Positions 9,358 through 18,289 of a stretch of 64,000 nucleotides of DNA are shown here, piece by piece. Position 1 is the stretch's first letter. Every line of letters begins with the position of its first letter. The stretch is from NCBI GenBank assembly GCA_023390815.1, contig JAEWCC010000001.1:22048-86047 (forward strand), given 5' to 3'. Made by a program: the position numbers and the translations under genes. The notes under the pieces are model-generated. The model had not been told where the DNA came from, did no database searches, and was given only the letters and a program-made list of their open reading frames with translations. The DNA is from Bacillota bacterium (GTDB lineage Bacteria; Bacillota; Clostridia; Christensenellales; SZUA-584).

Positions 9358-10383
9358 CTAGCGCTGCACCCTGCCCGAAGCATCCCCCTTGGCGAGCGCT
9401 GTCACTTCTTCCTTCGATACCAGATTGAAATCGCCTTCGATGGTGTGCTTCAGCGCGGACGCCGCCACGGCGAACTCCAGCGCCTGCTGCCAGCCCATGC
9501 TTTCGTCCAGCAGGCCGTGGATGAGCCCCGCGGCAAAGGCGTCGCCGCCGCCCACACGATCCACGATATGCAGATCATATTTGCGGGACGGATAGAACTC
9601 GCGCCCGTCATAGATCAGCGCCGACCAGCCGTTATCCGAGGCGGAACGGCTTTCGCGCAGCGAGGTCACCACGTATTTAAAGCCGAAGGCGTCCGTCATC
9701 TGACGGAAGATGGACTCGTACCCCTCCATCTCGATCCGGCCTGTCGAGACATCCGTGCTGCCCGGTTTGAAGCCGAGCACTTTCTCCGCGTCCTCCTCGT
9801 TGCCAATACACACATCCACATACTGCATCAGCGGCCTCATGCAAGCCTGCGCCTGCGCCTCCGTCCAGAGCTTCTTGCGATAGTTCAAGTCCACCGATAC
9901 GGTCACGTTGTGCCGCTTCGCCGCAATCAGCGCTTCCTTCGTCAGCCGCGCGGCCTTTTCACCCAGCGCCGGGGTGATGCCCGTAAAGTGGAACCAGTCG
10001 GCATCCTTGAATATGGCGTCGAAGTCAAACTCGCCCGCGTCCGCCTCCGCGATGGCGCTGCCCGCGCGGTCGTAGATCACCTTGGAGGGCCGCACGGACG
10101 CGCCCCGTTCAAGATAGTAGATGCCGACCCGATCTCCGCCCCGCGCGATATAGTCGGTTTTGACGCCGTACCGTTTGAGAAAGTTCACCGCCGCCTGTCC
10201 GATCTCGTGCTTCGGCAGCTTGGTGACAAAGTACGCATCGTGACCGAACCCGGCCAGCGAAGCCGCGACATTGGCCTCTCCCCCGCCAAACTCCACCTGC
10301 AAAGCATCCGCCTGCACGAACCGCTCAAAGCCCGGCGGTGACAGCCGCAGCATGATCTCGCCGAGCGTTACGATCTTTTTCAT
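9358..10383 (-). CDS. kdgK: 2-keto-3-deoxygluconate kinase (PfkB family)
   Basis: Ribokinase-like kinase of 341 aa that phosphorylates 2-keto-3-deoxygluconate to KDPG, the product of pectin uronate breakdown. The N-terminal FGGGEANVAASLAGFG and the C-terminal DRVGGGDAFAAGL with its catalytic Asp are the two PfkB signatures. Its specificity is taken from the neighbours kduD and kduI, which produce the substrate. The aldolase that would split KDPG is not in this window. Start: ATG 10383 behind GAGGAGGATAT. Confidence 0.93.
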   Translation of the reverse strand: MKKIVTLGEIMLRLSPPGFERFVQADALQVEFGGGEANVAASLAGFGHDAYFVTKLPKHEIGQAAVNFLKRYGVKTDYIARGGDRVGIYYLERGASVRPSKVIYDRAGSAIAEADAGEFDFDAIFKDADWFHFTGITPALGEKAARLTKEALIAAKRHNVTVSVDLNYRKKLWTEAQAQACMRPLMQYVDVCIGNEEDAEKVLGFKPGSTDVSTGRIEMEGYESIFRQMTDAFGFKYVVTSLRESRSASDNGWSALIYDGREFYPSRKYDLHIVDRVGGGDAFAAGLIHGLLDESMGWQQALEFAVAASALKHTIEGDFNLVSKEEVTALAKGDASGRVQR

Positions 10384-10409
10384 GGTAATATATCCTCCTC
10401 TTGTTGCTT

Positions 10410-11183
10410 TTACGCCTGTTGTCCTAATAATCGCTCGAGCGCGGCGCGGCTTCGTTGCAGCATTTCAAAGGGCTGCTCCGTCGCCTGCTCGACCGACATA
10501 AACCTGCCGCTGAGCCTTGCGAGAAAACCGAAATTCACGGTACCGTCGCCCACGGCACAATCGTTAAACACGAACCGCAGCCCGCCGAAGCGGTATTGGC
10601 AGTCCCGCAGATGGATACCCCTGACCCGTTCCGCGCGCCTCTCCATGAAATCGCCCGGATGGATGCCGGAGCGCGCGAGCCAGTAGGTATCCGCGACGAG
10701 GCTCAAAAACCGGCTGTCGGTTTCCGCCAGCAGGATATCGATGCCCAGCCGATCGCCCAGCCGGATCAGCTCAAAATTGTGATGGTGATACAGCAGCGAT
10801 ATGCCGTGCTCCATCACCTGTGCGCCCAGCGCGTTGAGCTCCGCCGCCAGTGCACGCAGCCCCTTCTCTCCGCTCAGAAACGCCTTCGCGGGGATCACGG
10901 AGACTTCGATATAGCCGATACCGAGCGTCTTCGAAAATTCAATGAGCCAGTCCAGCCGCTTTTGAATCACTTTGAGTTTGATCTGGCTGGCAGTATAGAC
11001 GAGGCCGAGTTCCTCCTTCAGCCGCTTGAATACAGCCATCTCCTCCGGGCTGAACAGGAGCCGCGCGAGCTCGAACCGCGAATAGCCCATATCATGCAGC
11101 CTGCGAAGCGTCGCTTCCAGCGCGTCGGGGGTTCGCGTATATTTCCTGACGGTAAAAAGCTGCACGCCCACGTTTTCGATCAT
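10410..11183 (-). CDS. Sugar phosphate isomerase/epimerase-like TIM-barrel protein
   Basis: AP endonuclease 2/xylose-isomerase-like TIM barrel of about 257 aa. It starts ENVGVQLFTVRKYTR and contains HHHNFELIRL and DTYWLARSGIHPGDF, the latter typical of family members that bind a divalent metal. The substrate is unknown; placed between kduD and kdgK it may isomerise a uronate intermediate or supply a side branch. The ATG at 11183 forms an ATGA overlap with the kduD stop; an in-frame ATG at 11195 is possible. Confidence 0.75.
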   Translation of the reverse strand: MIENVGVQLFTVRKYTRTPDALEATLRRLHDMGYSRFELARLLFSPEEMAVFKRLKEELGLVYTASQIKLKVIQKRLDWLIEFSKTLGIGYIEVSVIPAKAFLSGEKGLRALAAELNALGAQVMEHGISLLYHHHNFELIRLGDRLGIDILLAETDSRFLSLVADTYWLARSGIHPGDFMERRAERVRGIHLRDCQYRFGGLRFVFNDCAVGDGTVNFGFLARLSGRFMSVEQATEQPFEMLQRSRAALERLLGQQA

Positions 11184-11935
11184 CGCGCCAGCCATCCCCC
11201 ATCCACGGCGATCGTAAAGCCGGTTACATAGTCCGATGCCGCGCTCGCGAGGTACACGTACGTCCCCGCGAGATCCTCCGGCTTGCCCCAGCGCCCGGCC
11301 GGAATGCGATCGAGTATTTCCTTATAACGCTTTTCGTCCGCGCGGAGCGGCGCGGTGTTGTCCGTTTCCATGTACCCCGGCGCGACCGCGTTGACGTTGA
11401 TGCCGTACTTCGCCCACTCGTTCGCCATCAGCATCGTGAGGCCCTTCACCGCGCTCTTGCTCGCGGTGTAGGACGGCACGCGGATGCCGCCCTGAAATGA
11501 GAGCATCGAGGCCGTGTTGATGATCTTGCCGCCCGTGCCCTGTTTCACCATCTGATTTGCCACGGCCTGCGAGAGGAAGAACAGCATCTTCGAATTGACG
11601 TTCATCACCTCGTCCCAGTCCTTTTCCGTGAATACCAGTGAGTCCTCGCGTCGGATGATCCCCGCGTTGTTAACGAGTATGTCGATCTTCCCAAACTTCT
11701 CAAGGGTCTTTTCGATAACGATCTGCGCGGAGTCCATCTCGCCTAAGTCCGCGCGGATATACGCAAAGCCTCTGCCCAGCGCCGAAACCTCTCGTTCGAT
11801 CTCCTCCGCGCCGCTGCGCGACACCACCGCGATATCCGCGCCCGCCTCCGCAAGCGCCCGCGCAATGGCGCGTCCCAACCCGGCGTTGCCGCCCGTGACG
11901 ATAGCCGTTTTGTTTTCAAGGCTGAACATGTTCAT
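11180..11935 (-). CDS. kduD: 2-dehydro-3-deoxy-D-gluconate 5-dehydrogenase KduD (SDR)
   Basis: Short-chain dehydrogenase of 251 aa that interconverts 2,5-diketo-3-deoxygluconate and 2-keto-3-deoxygluconate with NAD(P)H. TGGNAGLGRAIA is the cofactor loop, NNAG is conserved, and the catalytic set Ser-Tyr-Lys is seen as NTASMLS and YTASKSAVKG. GYMETDNTAPLR and the C-terminal TGFTIAVDGGWLAR are typical of KduD. It lies directly after kduI (4-bp gap). Confidence 0.93.
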   Translation of the reverse strand: MNMFSLENKTAIVTGGNAGLGRAIARALAEAGADIAVVSRSGAEEIEREVSALGRGFAYIRADLGEMDSAQIVIEKTLEKFGKIDILVNNAGIIRREDSLVFTEKDWDEVMNVNSKMLFFLSQAVANQMVKQGTGGKIINTASMLSFQGGIRVPSYTASKSAVKGLTMLMANEWAKYGINVNAVAPGYMETDNTAPLRADEKRYKEILDRIPAGRWGKPEDLAGTYVYLASAASDYVTGFTIAVDGGWLAR

Positions 11936-11939
11936 TGTG

Positions 11940-12776
11940 CTACCTCAGCGCCGACATCGGCACGTGATCCATGTCGTCGAAGGTCTGGTTCTCGCCCGCC
12001 ATGCCCCAGATGAAGGTGTACCTTCCGGTGCCCACGCCTGAATGGATCGACCACGACGGCGAGATGACGGCCTGTTCGTTCTCCATCACGATGTGCCGGG
12101 TTTCGCCCGGCTGTCCCATCAAGTGGAACACGCGCGCGTCCGGCGCCATATCGAAGTAGAAATAGACCTCCATGCGCCGCTCGTGCGTATGCGTCGGCAT
12201 GGTGTTCCACACGCTGCCCGGCTCCAGCATCGTCAGCCCCATCACGAGCTGGCAGCTTTGACACACCGCCGGATGCACATATTGATAGATCGTACGCTGA
12301 TTCAGCGTTTCCGCGCTGCCGAGGCGCACGGGATTCGCCTTTTCGATCTCGATCTTCACGACCGGGTAGCTGTGGTGTGCCGGAGCGGAATTGATATAGA
12401 ACTTTGCGGGGTGGCTTGCATCAAGCGAGCGGAATTTCACGTCCCGAATGCCCATGCCGATGTACAGGCCGTCCCGGTTGCCCAGGCGGTAAAACGTGCC
12501 GTCCAGTTCCACTTCGCCCGCACCGCCTACGTTGATCACGCCCATCTCCCGGCGCTCCAGAAAATAGCCCACGCCGAGGTCCTTGGCGGTTTCAATGGCG
12601 ACCTCATTTTGCACCGGCATCACGCCGCCCGCAATGATCCTGTCCACGTGGGAGTAGGTAAAGCGGATCGCGTCCGGTTCAAACACCGTGCCGATCAGGT
12701 AGTGAGCCCTGAGCTCCTCCGTCGTATATTTCTTCGCGTCCTCGGGATGGCTCGCGTACCGAACATCCAGTTTCAT
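11940..12776 (-). CDS. kduI: 5-dehydro-4-deoxy-D-glucuronate isomerase
   Basis: Cupin-fold isomerase of 278 aa that converts 4-deoxy-5-ketouronate, formed from unsaturated galacturonate, into 2,5-diketo-3-deoxygluconate. The zinc ligands are visible in NTMPTHTHERRMEVY (two His and a Glu) and in WSIHSG. The length is normal for KduI. The start overlaps the GH105 stop as ATGA. RBS is AGGAGAGACGAA. Confidence 0.96.
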   Translation of the reverse strand: MKLDVRYASHPEDAKKYTTEELRAHYLIGTVFEPDAIRFTYSHVDRIIAGGVMPVQNEVAIETAKDLGVGYFLERREMGVINVGGAGEVELDGTFYRLGNRDGLYIGMGIRDVKFRSLDASHPAKFYINSAPAHHSYPVVKIEIEKANPVRLGSAETLNQRTIYQYVHPAVCQSCQLVMGLTMLEPGSVWNTMPTHTHERRMEVYFYFDMAPDARVFHLMGQPGETRHIVMENEQAVISPSWSIHSGVGTGRYTFIWGMAGENQTFDDMDHVPMSALR

Positions 12777-13840
12777 TTCGTCTCTCCTAGCAGTTTTTTA
12801 TATTCGATCCCGGCGAAGAACAGGGCCGCCAGCCCATAGCTCCAGTCGCGGGATTTTTGCAGCTTGGTTTGCAGCTTGTAGCCAAACGCCGGGAAAACAT
12901 GCAGCGGAATCGTCGGCCCGCTGATATGGCCCATACTGAGCAGCCCGTCCCGGTAATCGAGATCGCCCGTCACCGCTGCCAGCGCACGCATTGCGGGTTC
13001 GCGGTACTGGCCATCCAAATAGCGGCACCGCACGCCATGCAGCCAGCCGGAGGCGATGAGCGCCGTGGCGCTGCTCTCCTTTTGCGTCCTGCCCGGACGG
13101 TTTAGCAGCGTTTCGAAGTATCCGTCCGGCCGCTGATATTTCAGTAACGCTTCGCTGACCTCCCGCAAAATTTGCACGGCCTTTTGCCGCTCCGGGCCTT
13201 CTTCCAGATTGTCGATCAGCATCGGCAGCGCGCCGACTACCCAGCCGTTGCCCCGGCCCCAGTAGAGCTTGGGCGGATAAGGCCGCTTGGCGCGCACCCA
13301 GTAGCTGTGAACAAACAGCTTATCGTCCGCGTCCTGTAAATACTGCGCGAACAGTCCGGGCTGGCTTTTGGCAAAATCCATCAGCCACCCCTCCCCCTGC
13401 TCCTTCGCGTACAGGCTCGTGAACACGCCGTACATCATGATCGAATCGACCCAGATGCTTTTGGGATAGAACTTGCCCTCCAGTGAATGCCCCAAGTGGT
13501 TCGGCATGTTGTGCAGTATCTTTTTAGCGTCGCGGATATAATCCAGCCCCCGCTGCGTGACCTCGCCGTACTTCGGGTCATTCAACCGCTTTTGCAGATA
13601 ATAGGTCGCAAGCGTGGGCGCAAGCGTATCCGATTGATCCACGCGCAGCCCCTTGCCGATATGATGATCCGCGTAGCGCCGGATATACCCGATGTACCGG
13701 TCATCCCGCAACGTATCATTGAGGCAGCCCAGCGCGTGCATCAGCAGTCCAGCGCCCCACATCCACGGGAGCTTTTCCGGCACAAGACGCTTGGTTGTTG
13801 CGTCCGCGAGCTCCACGATTTTATCAAACAGGTTTTCCAT
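12773..13840 (-). CDS. GH105 unsaturated rhamnogalacturonyl/galacturonyl hydrolase
   Basis: Cytoplasmic (no signal peptide) (alpha/alpha)6-barrel hydrolase of 355 aa, of the YteR/RhiN family. It removes the unsaturated uronic acid from lyase-generated pectin oligosaccharides and so supplies the substrate for KduI. WMWGAGLLMHAL, the Asp in YPKSIWVDSIMMYG and LYWGRGNGWVVGALP are the family motifs. It lies 18 bp after a GPH transporter, which likely imports the oligosaccharide. Confidence 0.92.
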   Translation of the reverse strand: MENLFDKIVELADATTKRLVPEKLPWMWGAGLLMHALGCLNDTLRDDRYIGYIRRYADHHIGKGLRVDQSDTLAPTLATYYLQKRLNDPKYGEVTQRGLDYIRDAKKILHNMPNHLGHSLEGKFYPKSIWVDSIMMYGVFTSLYAKEQGEGWLMDFAKSQPGLFAQYLQDADDKLFVHSYWVRAKRPYPPKLYWGRGNGWVVGALPMLIDNLEEGPERQKAVQILREVSEALLKYQRPDGYFETLLNRPGRTQKESSATALIASGWLHGVRCRYLDGQYREPAMRALAAVTGDLDYRDGLLSMGHISGPTIPLHVFPAFGYKLQTKLQKSRDWSYGLAALFFAGIEYKKLLGETK

Positions 13841-13858
13841 TGCAGCACCTCGCGAGCA

Positions 13859-15529
13859 TCAATCCGCGCCGTATTTCTTGCTGATGAGCAGCGCTTTGAG
13901 CGCCTTCTCCTCCGCCGGGTCCTTCTTCTCGTCCGCATAGAACTTGCGCAGGCGCTCGTGGATGCTCCGGCTCAAAGGGTAACGGCTCGCGATGAATATC
14001 GCGAGGAGCAGCAGCACGCCCGGCAGCACAAACACGATGATCCGAAGCCCTGTCATAAACGAGGCGGGCTGGCTGAGCGTCTTGACCGACTTGACCGTGG
14101 AAGCGTCGCTGAAGTCGTAGGCTTGTGTGACCCCCAGCCCTTTTTCCACGATGATGCTGTCCCGCTGTTCGCCGGACAGGCGCATCTTCAGCGTATCCCC
14201 TTCAAACGCGTAGTCGGCGTTCACATCTGTCAGCAACATGACCTCTTTGGCGTCCATGTTGATCTCGATATCCGGCGTGCCGTCCTGCTGAAGGTCTACC
14301 GCGATGATGCCCGTTTGTGCAATCTCGGCGGAGGCGTCCTTGGGCAGCACCATATCGCCCGGCAATATGTAGCCCGAGAACTGCAGCATCAACCCGACGA
14401 TCCAGATACCGATGGCGGACGAGAACTTGCGCAAGAACGTCATGAAGCCCGCGAACGAACCGCTGCGGCGCTCGCCAAACGCCAGTTCGGAGATGTCGGT
14501 AACATCCGGAAACATCACCCACGGCATCACGATGCAGGCAATCAGGCCGAGGCCGACGACCCCCGCGATGACGAATATGGATGCGATCGGCCACGTGCTG
14601 TTATAAAGGCCCAGCGCCACCACGCCGCAGATGAATATCCCCGCGCCGAGCATGAAGGTTTTGGGCTTGCCGATCTTGCCGGACAGCATCACCGCGAGCG
14701 GCAGGATCGCGATCTGCGTGAGCAGCATGGTGCCCAGTACCATCTCCAGCAGATCTTCGCGCTGAATCAGATAGGTCATGTAGTAGGTGAACACCGCGCT
14801 CACCACATCCATTACGAAGAATGCCGTCAGGTACATGCCGATCAGCGAGCGGTATGCACGCACCTTGAACGGAGATACGATCTTTTGAAAGCTGAACCGT
14901 TCTTTCTCCGTCGGAACGGGCACGCGCTCCTTGCACCACAGGAAGATGCCAAGGTACGGCAGCGCATAGAAGATGCCGAACACGAGACCCATCACGAGGT
15001 ATCCGTTTTTCTCCGCAAACATGTGCACGATTACCATAGGCAGCACCGCGCCAATCAGCGAAGACACCTGCGAGAAGAAAAGCCGTACGCCGTTGGCTTT
15101 GTCGCGCTCCTTCACATCCTGGCTGATCTCGCTCGACAGCGCCGTATACGGCACCATCACGATGGTGGACACGGTGGAGAAGAATAGATAGCTGACGACG
15201 ACGAACGCGAACTTGCCGATTTCGGAGTCGAAGCCCGGCGCGAACCAGAGCAGCGTAAACGCGATGATGATCAGGAAGAAGCCAGACAGCAAATAGGGCC
15301 GTCTGCGCCCGTACTTCGTGCGCGTGTTGTCGCTGATGAGTCCCATGATCGGGTCGCTCACCGCGTCCCATATCTTGGAGAGCAGTACCACAGTACCCGC
15401 GAGTATCGGGTTGATGCGAACCACGTCCGTCAGGAAGCGCAGATAGAAAAATGAGATGACAAGCTGGGCACCGCCGCCGAACAGGTCTCCGGCTGCGAAG
15501 GTAAACATTTCGCGTTTAGACATTTTCAT
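13859..15529 (-). CDS. GPH-family glycoside:cation symporter with an extra extracytoplasmic domain
   Basis: MFS-fold sugar-cation symporter (MelB/GPH family), 556 aa, about 90 longer than usual. FAAGDLFGGGAQ, WDAVSDPIMGLISDNTRTK and the positively charged KYGRRRPYLL loop are family signatures. Twelve membrane segments can be followed. Between the last two, residues about 393-487 form a polar, beta-rich insertion (around DGTPDIEINMDAK and SGEQRDSIIVEKG) predicted to face outside. It probably imports unsaturated uronate oligosaccharides for GH105. The start overlaps the upstream gene by 14 bp; RBS AGGAGACCACCC. Confidence 0.88.
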   Translation of the reverse strand: MKMSKREMFTFAAGDLFGGGAQLVISFFYLRFLTDVVRINPILAGTVVLLSKIWDAVSDPIMGLISDNTRTKYGRRRPYLLSGFFLIIIAFTLLWFAPGFDSEIGKFAFVVVSYLFFSTVSTIVMVPYTALSSEISQDVKERDKANGVRLFFSQVSSLIGAVLPMVIVHMFAEKNGYLVMGLVFGIFYALPYLGIFLWCKERVPVPTEKERFSFQKIVSPFKVRAYRSLIGMYLTAFFVMDVVSAVFTYYMTYLIQREDLLEMVLGTMLLTQIAILPLAVMLSGKIGKPKTFMLGAGIFICGVVALGLYNSTWPIASIFVIAGVVGLGLIACIVMPWVMFPDVTDISELAFGERRSGSFAGFMTFLRKFSSAIGIWIVGLMLQFSGYILPGDMVLPKDASAEIAQTGIIAVDLQQDGTPDIEINMDAKEVMLLTDVNADYAFEGDTLKMRLSGEQRDSIIVEKGLGVTQAYDFSDASTVKSVKTLSQPASFMTGLRIIVFVLPGVLLLLAIFIASRYPLSRSIHERLRKFYADEKKDPAEEKALKALLISKKYGAD

Positions 15530-17351
15530 GGGTGGTCTCCTCTCTTAGTCCTTTGTCAAAGTTGAGTTTCAGGCCATATCCATTGAATTTCAGTTCTATC
15601 TCCTCCGCCTTGCGGCTAAAGCTGCCGTAAGGGGACTCCAGACGCGGATAATTAAAGTCCTCCACCCTGCCGTCCACGCAGAAAGCGCCCTTGTATTTGA
15701 GCGTCAGGTTACCGTATGTCAGCACATCGTTCTCAAACCTCAGAGGCGTCGCCTTCACGCGCTGCCGGAAAGCCTCGAAGCTTTCGCCGGAATCGGACAG
15801 CTCGCAGGCCCAGCACGTGGTCTTGCCGTGCTGAAGGAGATCGTGCTTGTCCTCAGGGTTGATTTGCAGCTCGCTCCTGCCGATCAGAGCGACATGAACG
15901 CCGTGCGTAGTGCCGAAGGCAAAGCGCCCTTCGACGGCAGCCTGCTCGAAATGGCTCACCGGAAAGTGCGCATGCGTAAACGCCATGCGCTTGCGCTCCA
16001 TGAAACCTTTGCGCCCGTCCGCCTTATAGACGGACATCACCACGTTTTCGTGCTGCGCGCTGTGCGGCATGACGCCGTTTCCCACCCAGTAGGACGGCGA
16101 GAAGTTGCGCGCGTTATCGTCAAAGAACGGCGCGCCGGGATGCGTGGTGAATACGCTGATATGCTCGTTGAGCGTCGCCTGCCATATGTGCTGCTGGTCT
16201 CCGAACGTGCCCGGATAGTGGTTCTGCGCGGTGGATAATATGTACCCCGGTGTACGGTACGTGTAGGTATTGGCCTTCTGGATCGCGACGCCGTTGGAGA
16301 CGGGGTTTAAAATGCGCGTGACGAGTGGCAGCAGAAAGCGGATGGCTCGCTTGTCGAGCATGCGCAGGTCTTTGAGAAAGTCGTTGTATTTCATACCGTA
16401 CATACGGTACATGCGCATCGTCTCGCGGATGGCTTCGGGGTTTGTGAAGCTTTCCATCGCCCACTGGATGTATCCGGCGGTTTCGCGTCCCTTTTCCCGC
16501 CGGAGTTGCTTCAACTCCTTTAAGTCGTGGCCCATGCTCATCTTCACGACGGCGGGTTTCTCATCGTGAGCGATCTCGGATATCACGCGGGGCAGCTTAT
16601 ACTTTTTGCACAGGTACAGGTTGGCACTGATGCGCGTGTAGTCGAGTTCGTCCTTATACCGCCTGCCAAACAGAAACTCGCTGATCTCCAGCACGTCCTG
16701 TGTCAGCGGCTCGCGCTTCTGCAGCTCGTAGCAGCGCCCGCTCGAAACGGAGAACAGCCCCTTATATAGGTGCATCGCCATGTCCGCCAAAATGAGATCC
16801 ATCACGATGGCAGCCTTGCGACTGGTTTCCTCGTCGCCGTAGTCGATGAGCAATGTCAGCGGCGCGATATCCTCCTCGTAGTAGGTGTTGGAGTGCCACT
16901 CGATAAAGCCGTGCTCGTATCGGTGCTTGAGCCAGTCCAAAATCTTGGGCCGGTATTTCGCGCTCAGGGCTGCGCCCGTCAAACCGGAATTCTCGAACGT
17001 TTCATTGGGGTAGTAATTTCCCGCGAGATATGCGCAGGTGAAGAACAGCAGTTGATGATTCTCCGACCAGTAACACATGGAGTCTTCGCCCGGTTCATCC
17101 ATCCAGTACTTGAACTTCAGTACGGTGCTCTTGATCGCAGCGATGGTATTCTCCGTCAGCAGCGGCGCGTATTGATACAGCACACGCAGCACAGTGATCA
17201 TGCGAAAATCGGCGCAGTCCAGCCGGTAATCGATGAATTCCAGCAGTGTTAAAAGCCCGCCTTCATCGATACACTTTCCTTCGTCCAGTTCCCGGATCTC
17301 CCGAAAGGATTTAGGGCCCATCTTGATGCTCATAGGGATGTCGCGTTCCAT
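15516..17351 (-). CDS. Uncharacterised 611-aa protein of the uronate operon
   Basis: Not recognised with confidence. It has no signal peptide and no membrane segment. The N-terminal 350 residues are helix-rich with aromatic-rich stretches (CYWSENHQLLFFTCAYLAG, EWHSNTYYEEDIAPL) that recall (alpha/alpha)-toroid sugar enzymes. The second half looks beta-rich (YTYRTPGYILSTAQNHYPG, SPSYWVGNGVMPHSAQHEN, THAHFPVSHFEQ), as in toroid plus beta-sandwich lyases or hydrolases. Between a uronate-type IclR regulator and a GPH transporter it most likely acts on a pectin-derived oligosaccharide in the cytoplasm. Start: second of two adjacent ATGs; the first (17354) overlaps the regulator stop as ATGA but lies too close to GGAGGG. 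Confidence 0.7.
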   Translation of the reverse strand: MERDIPMSIKMGPKSFREIRELDEGKCIDEGGLLTLLEFIDYRLDCADFRMITVLRVLYQYAPLLTENTIAAIKSTVLKFKYWMDEPGEDSMCYWSENHQLLFFTCAYLAGNYYPNETFENSGLTGAALSAKYRPKILDWLKHRYEHGFIEWHSNTYYEEDIAPLTLLIDYGDEETSRKAAIVMDLILADMAMHLYKGLFSVSSGRCYELQKREPLTQDVLEISEFLFGRRYKDELDYTRISANLYLCKKYKLPRVISEIAHDEKPAVVKMSMGHDLKELKQLRREKGRETAGYIQWAMESFTNPEAIRETMRMYRMYGMKYNDFLKDLRMLDKRAIRFLLPLVTRILNPVSNGVAIQKANTYTYRTPGYILSTAQNHYPGTFGDQQHIWQATLNEHISVFTTHPGAPFFDDNARNFSPSYWVGNGVMPHSAQHENVVMSVYKADGRKGFMERKRMAFTHAHFPVSHFEQAAVEGRFAFGTTHGVHVALIGRSELQINPEDKHDLLQHGKTTCWACELSDSGESFEAFRQRVKATPLRFENDVLTYGNLTLKYKGAFCVDGRVEDFNYPRLESPYGSFSRKAEEIELKFNGYGLKLNFDKGLREETTHENV

Positions 17352-18109
17352 CATTTCCCTCCATATCCGAGTTGTTTGCTGATATCAAGCGCCGCCTGCC
17401 GGATGAGGCCGCCTTCAAATTCAATGTCCCGTTCCTTGGAGTAAAATCCCGATACGCTTAAGCCCGCGATGGCTTTGCCTTCGTGGTTGAATATTGGCGA
17501 GCCGATGCATAGCGTATGGTCCTCAATTTCGCGGTTGTCGATCGCGTATCCTCGCTGCGTCGCCGCGTCAATGTCCTTGAGCAACTGTTCCTGATTGACA
17601 ATTGTGTTGTCCGTAAACCGCTTCATATTGGAGAAAGCAAGCTCCTTTAACTGCTCTTCGCGGTTCATACCGGAGAGGATGGCTTTCCCTAATGAGGTAC
17701 AATGGATGGGGTTTTTGGTGCCGATATTGGAGGTCGTGATGATGGAGGTTTTCGGTTCGTATTTGTAGATATAGGTGACGTAGCCTTCGCTCAAGACGGC
17801 AATGAACGCGGTCTTGTTGGTCGCTTCCGCCATTTCCTTTACGATGGGTCTTGCCACGGTAATGAGGTCGGTCTCGTTCAAATACTCGTTGCCGATCTGG
17901 AAGGCCTTGAGGCCGATGCTGAATTTGTTGATTTCCCCGCGCTTCTCGGCGAGCATTCCCGCGCTGACGAGCTCCCGGATGATATCGTAAGCGCTGGTTT
18001 TGGGCATATCCAGCACTTCTACGATGTCCTTCAGGCTTGCACCGTTCTCCGATCTCGCCACGAATTCAATGATCTCGATGCTCCGCTTGACGGTCCGGTT
18101 TCCTGCCAT
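17351..18109 (-). CDS. IclR-family transcriptional regulator (KdgR-like)
   Basis: IclR regulator of 252 aa. Residues 1-70 are a winged helix (SLKDIVEVLDMPKTSAYDII); the rest is the effector-binding GAF-like domain with HCTSLGKAILSGM and DNREIEDHTLCIGSPIF. First gene of a nine-gene pectin uronate operon, so a uronate intermediate such as 2-keto-3-deoxygluconate is the likely effector, by analogy with KdgR. The paired palindromes just upstream are its probable binding sites. Confidence 0.88.
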   Translation of the reverse strand: MAGNRTVKRSIEIIEFVARSENGASLKDIVEVLDMPKTSAYDIIRELVSAGMLAEKRGEINKFSIGLKAFQIGNEYLNETDLITVARPIVKEMAEATNKTAFIAVLSEGYVTYIYKYEPKTSIITTSNIGTKNPIHCTSLGKAILSGMNREEQLKELAFSNMKRFTDNTIVNQEQLLKDIDAATQRGYAIDNREIEDHTLCIGSPIFNHEGKAIAGLSVSGFYSKERDIEFEGGLIRQAALDISKQLGYGGK

Positions 18110-18123
18110 AACGCCTCCATCGA

Positions 18124-18156
18124 TTCGTATATACGAACGCCGTTGCTATATACGAA
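18124..18156. promoter_or_regulatory. Tandem palindromic operator of the IclR regulator
   Basis: TTCGTATATACGAA (18124-18137) is a perfect 14-bp palindrome. A second copy, TTGCTATATACGAA (18143-18156), starts 19 bp later with two mismatches in one arm. Both lie 15-47 bp upstream of the regulator start. Paired sites on nearly the same helix face suit an IclR dimer-of-dimers. Confidence 0.75.
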
Positions 18157-18221
18157 CAGTATACGCCGTTTCTCAAATAAATTCAATAGTGGCATGAGGT
18201 GTCCTCAAAAATGACTGCAAT

Positions 18222-18266
18222 AAAAAAAAGACAACCGCGATATCAGCAACCGTGCGGTCGTCTTCC
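18222..18266 (-). terminator. Terminator after the ABC ATPase gene
   Basis: On the minus strand AAGACGACCGC pairs with GCGGTTGTCTT across a 20-nt loop and is followed by eight T. It lies about 25 bp past the ATPase stop. Confidence 0.85.
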
Positions 18267-18289
18267 TTAAGGAGTGACAATGTCCCCTA

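Noticed and set aside
13487..15187. Open frame of 566 codons on the plus strand
   Set aside because: Shadow of the GPH transporter and GH105 genes; rich in His, Arg and Gln with no plausible fold.
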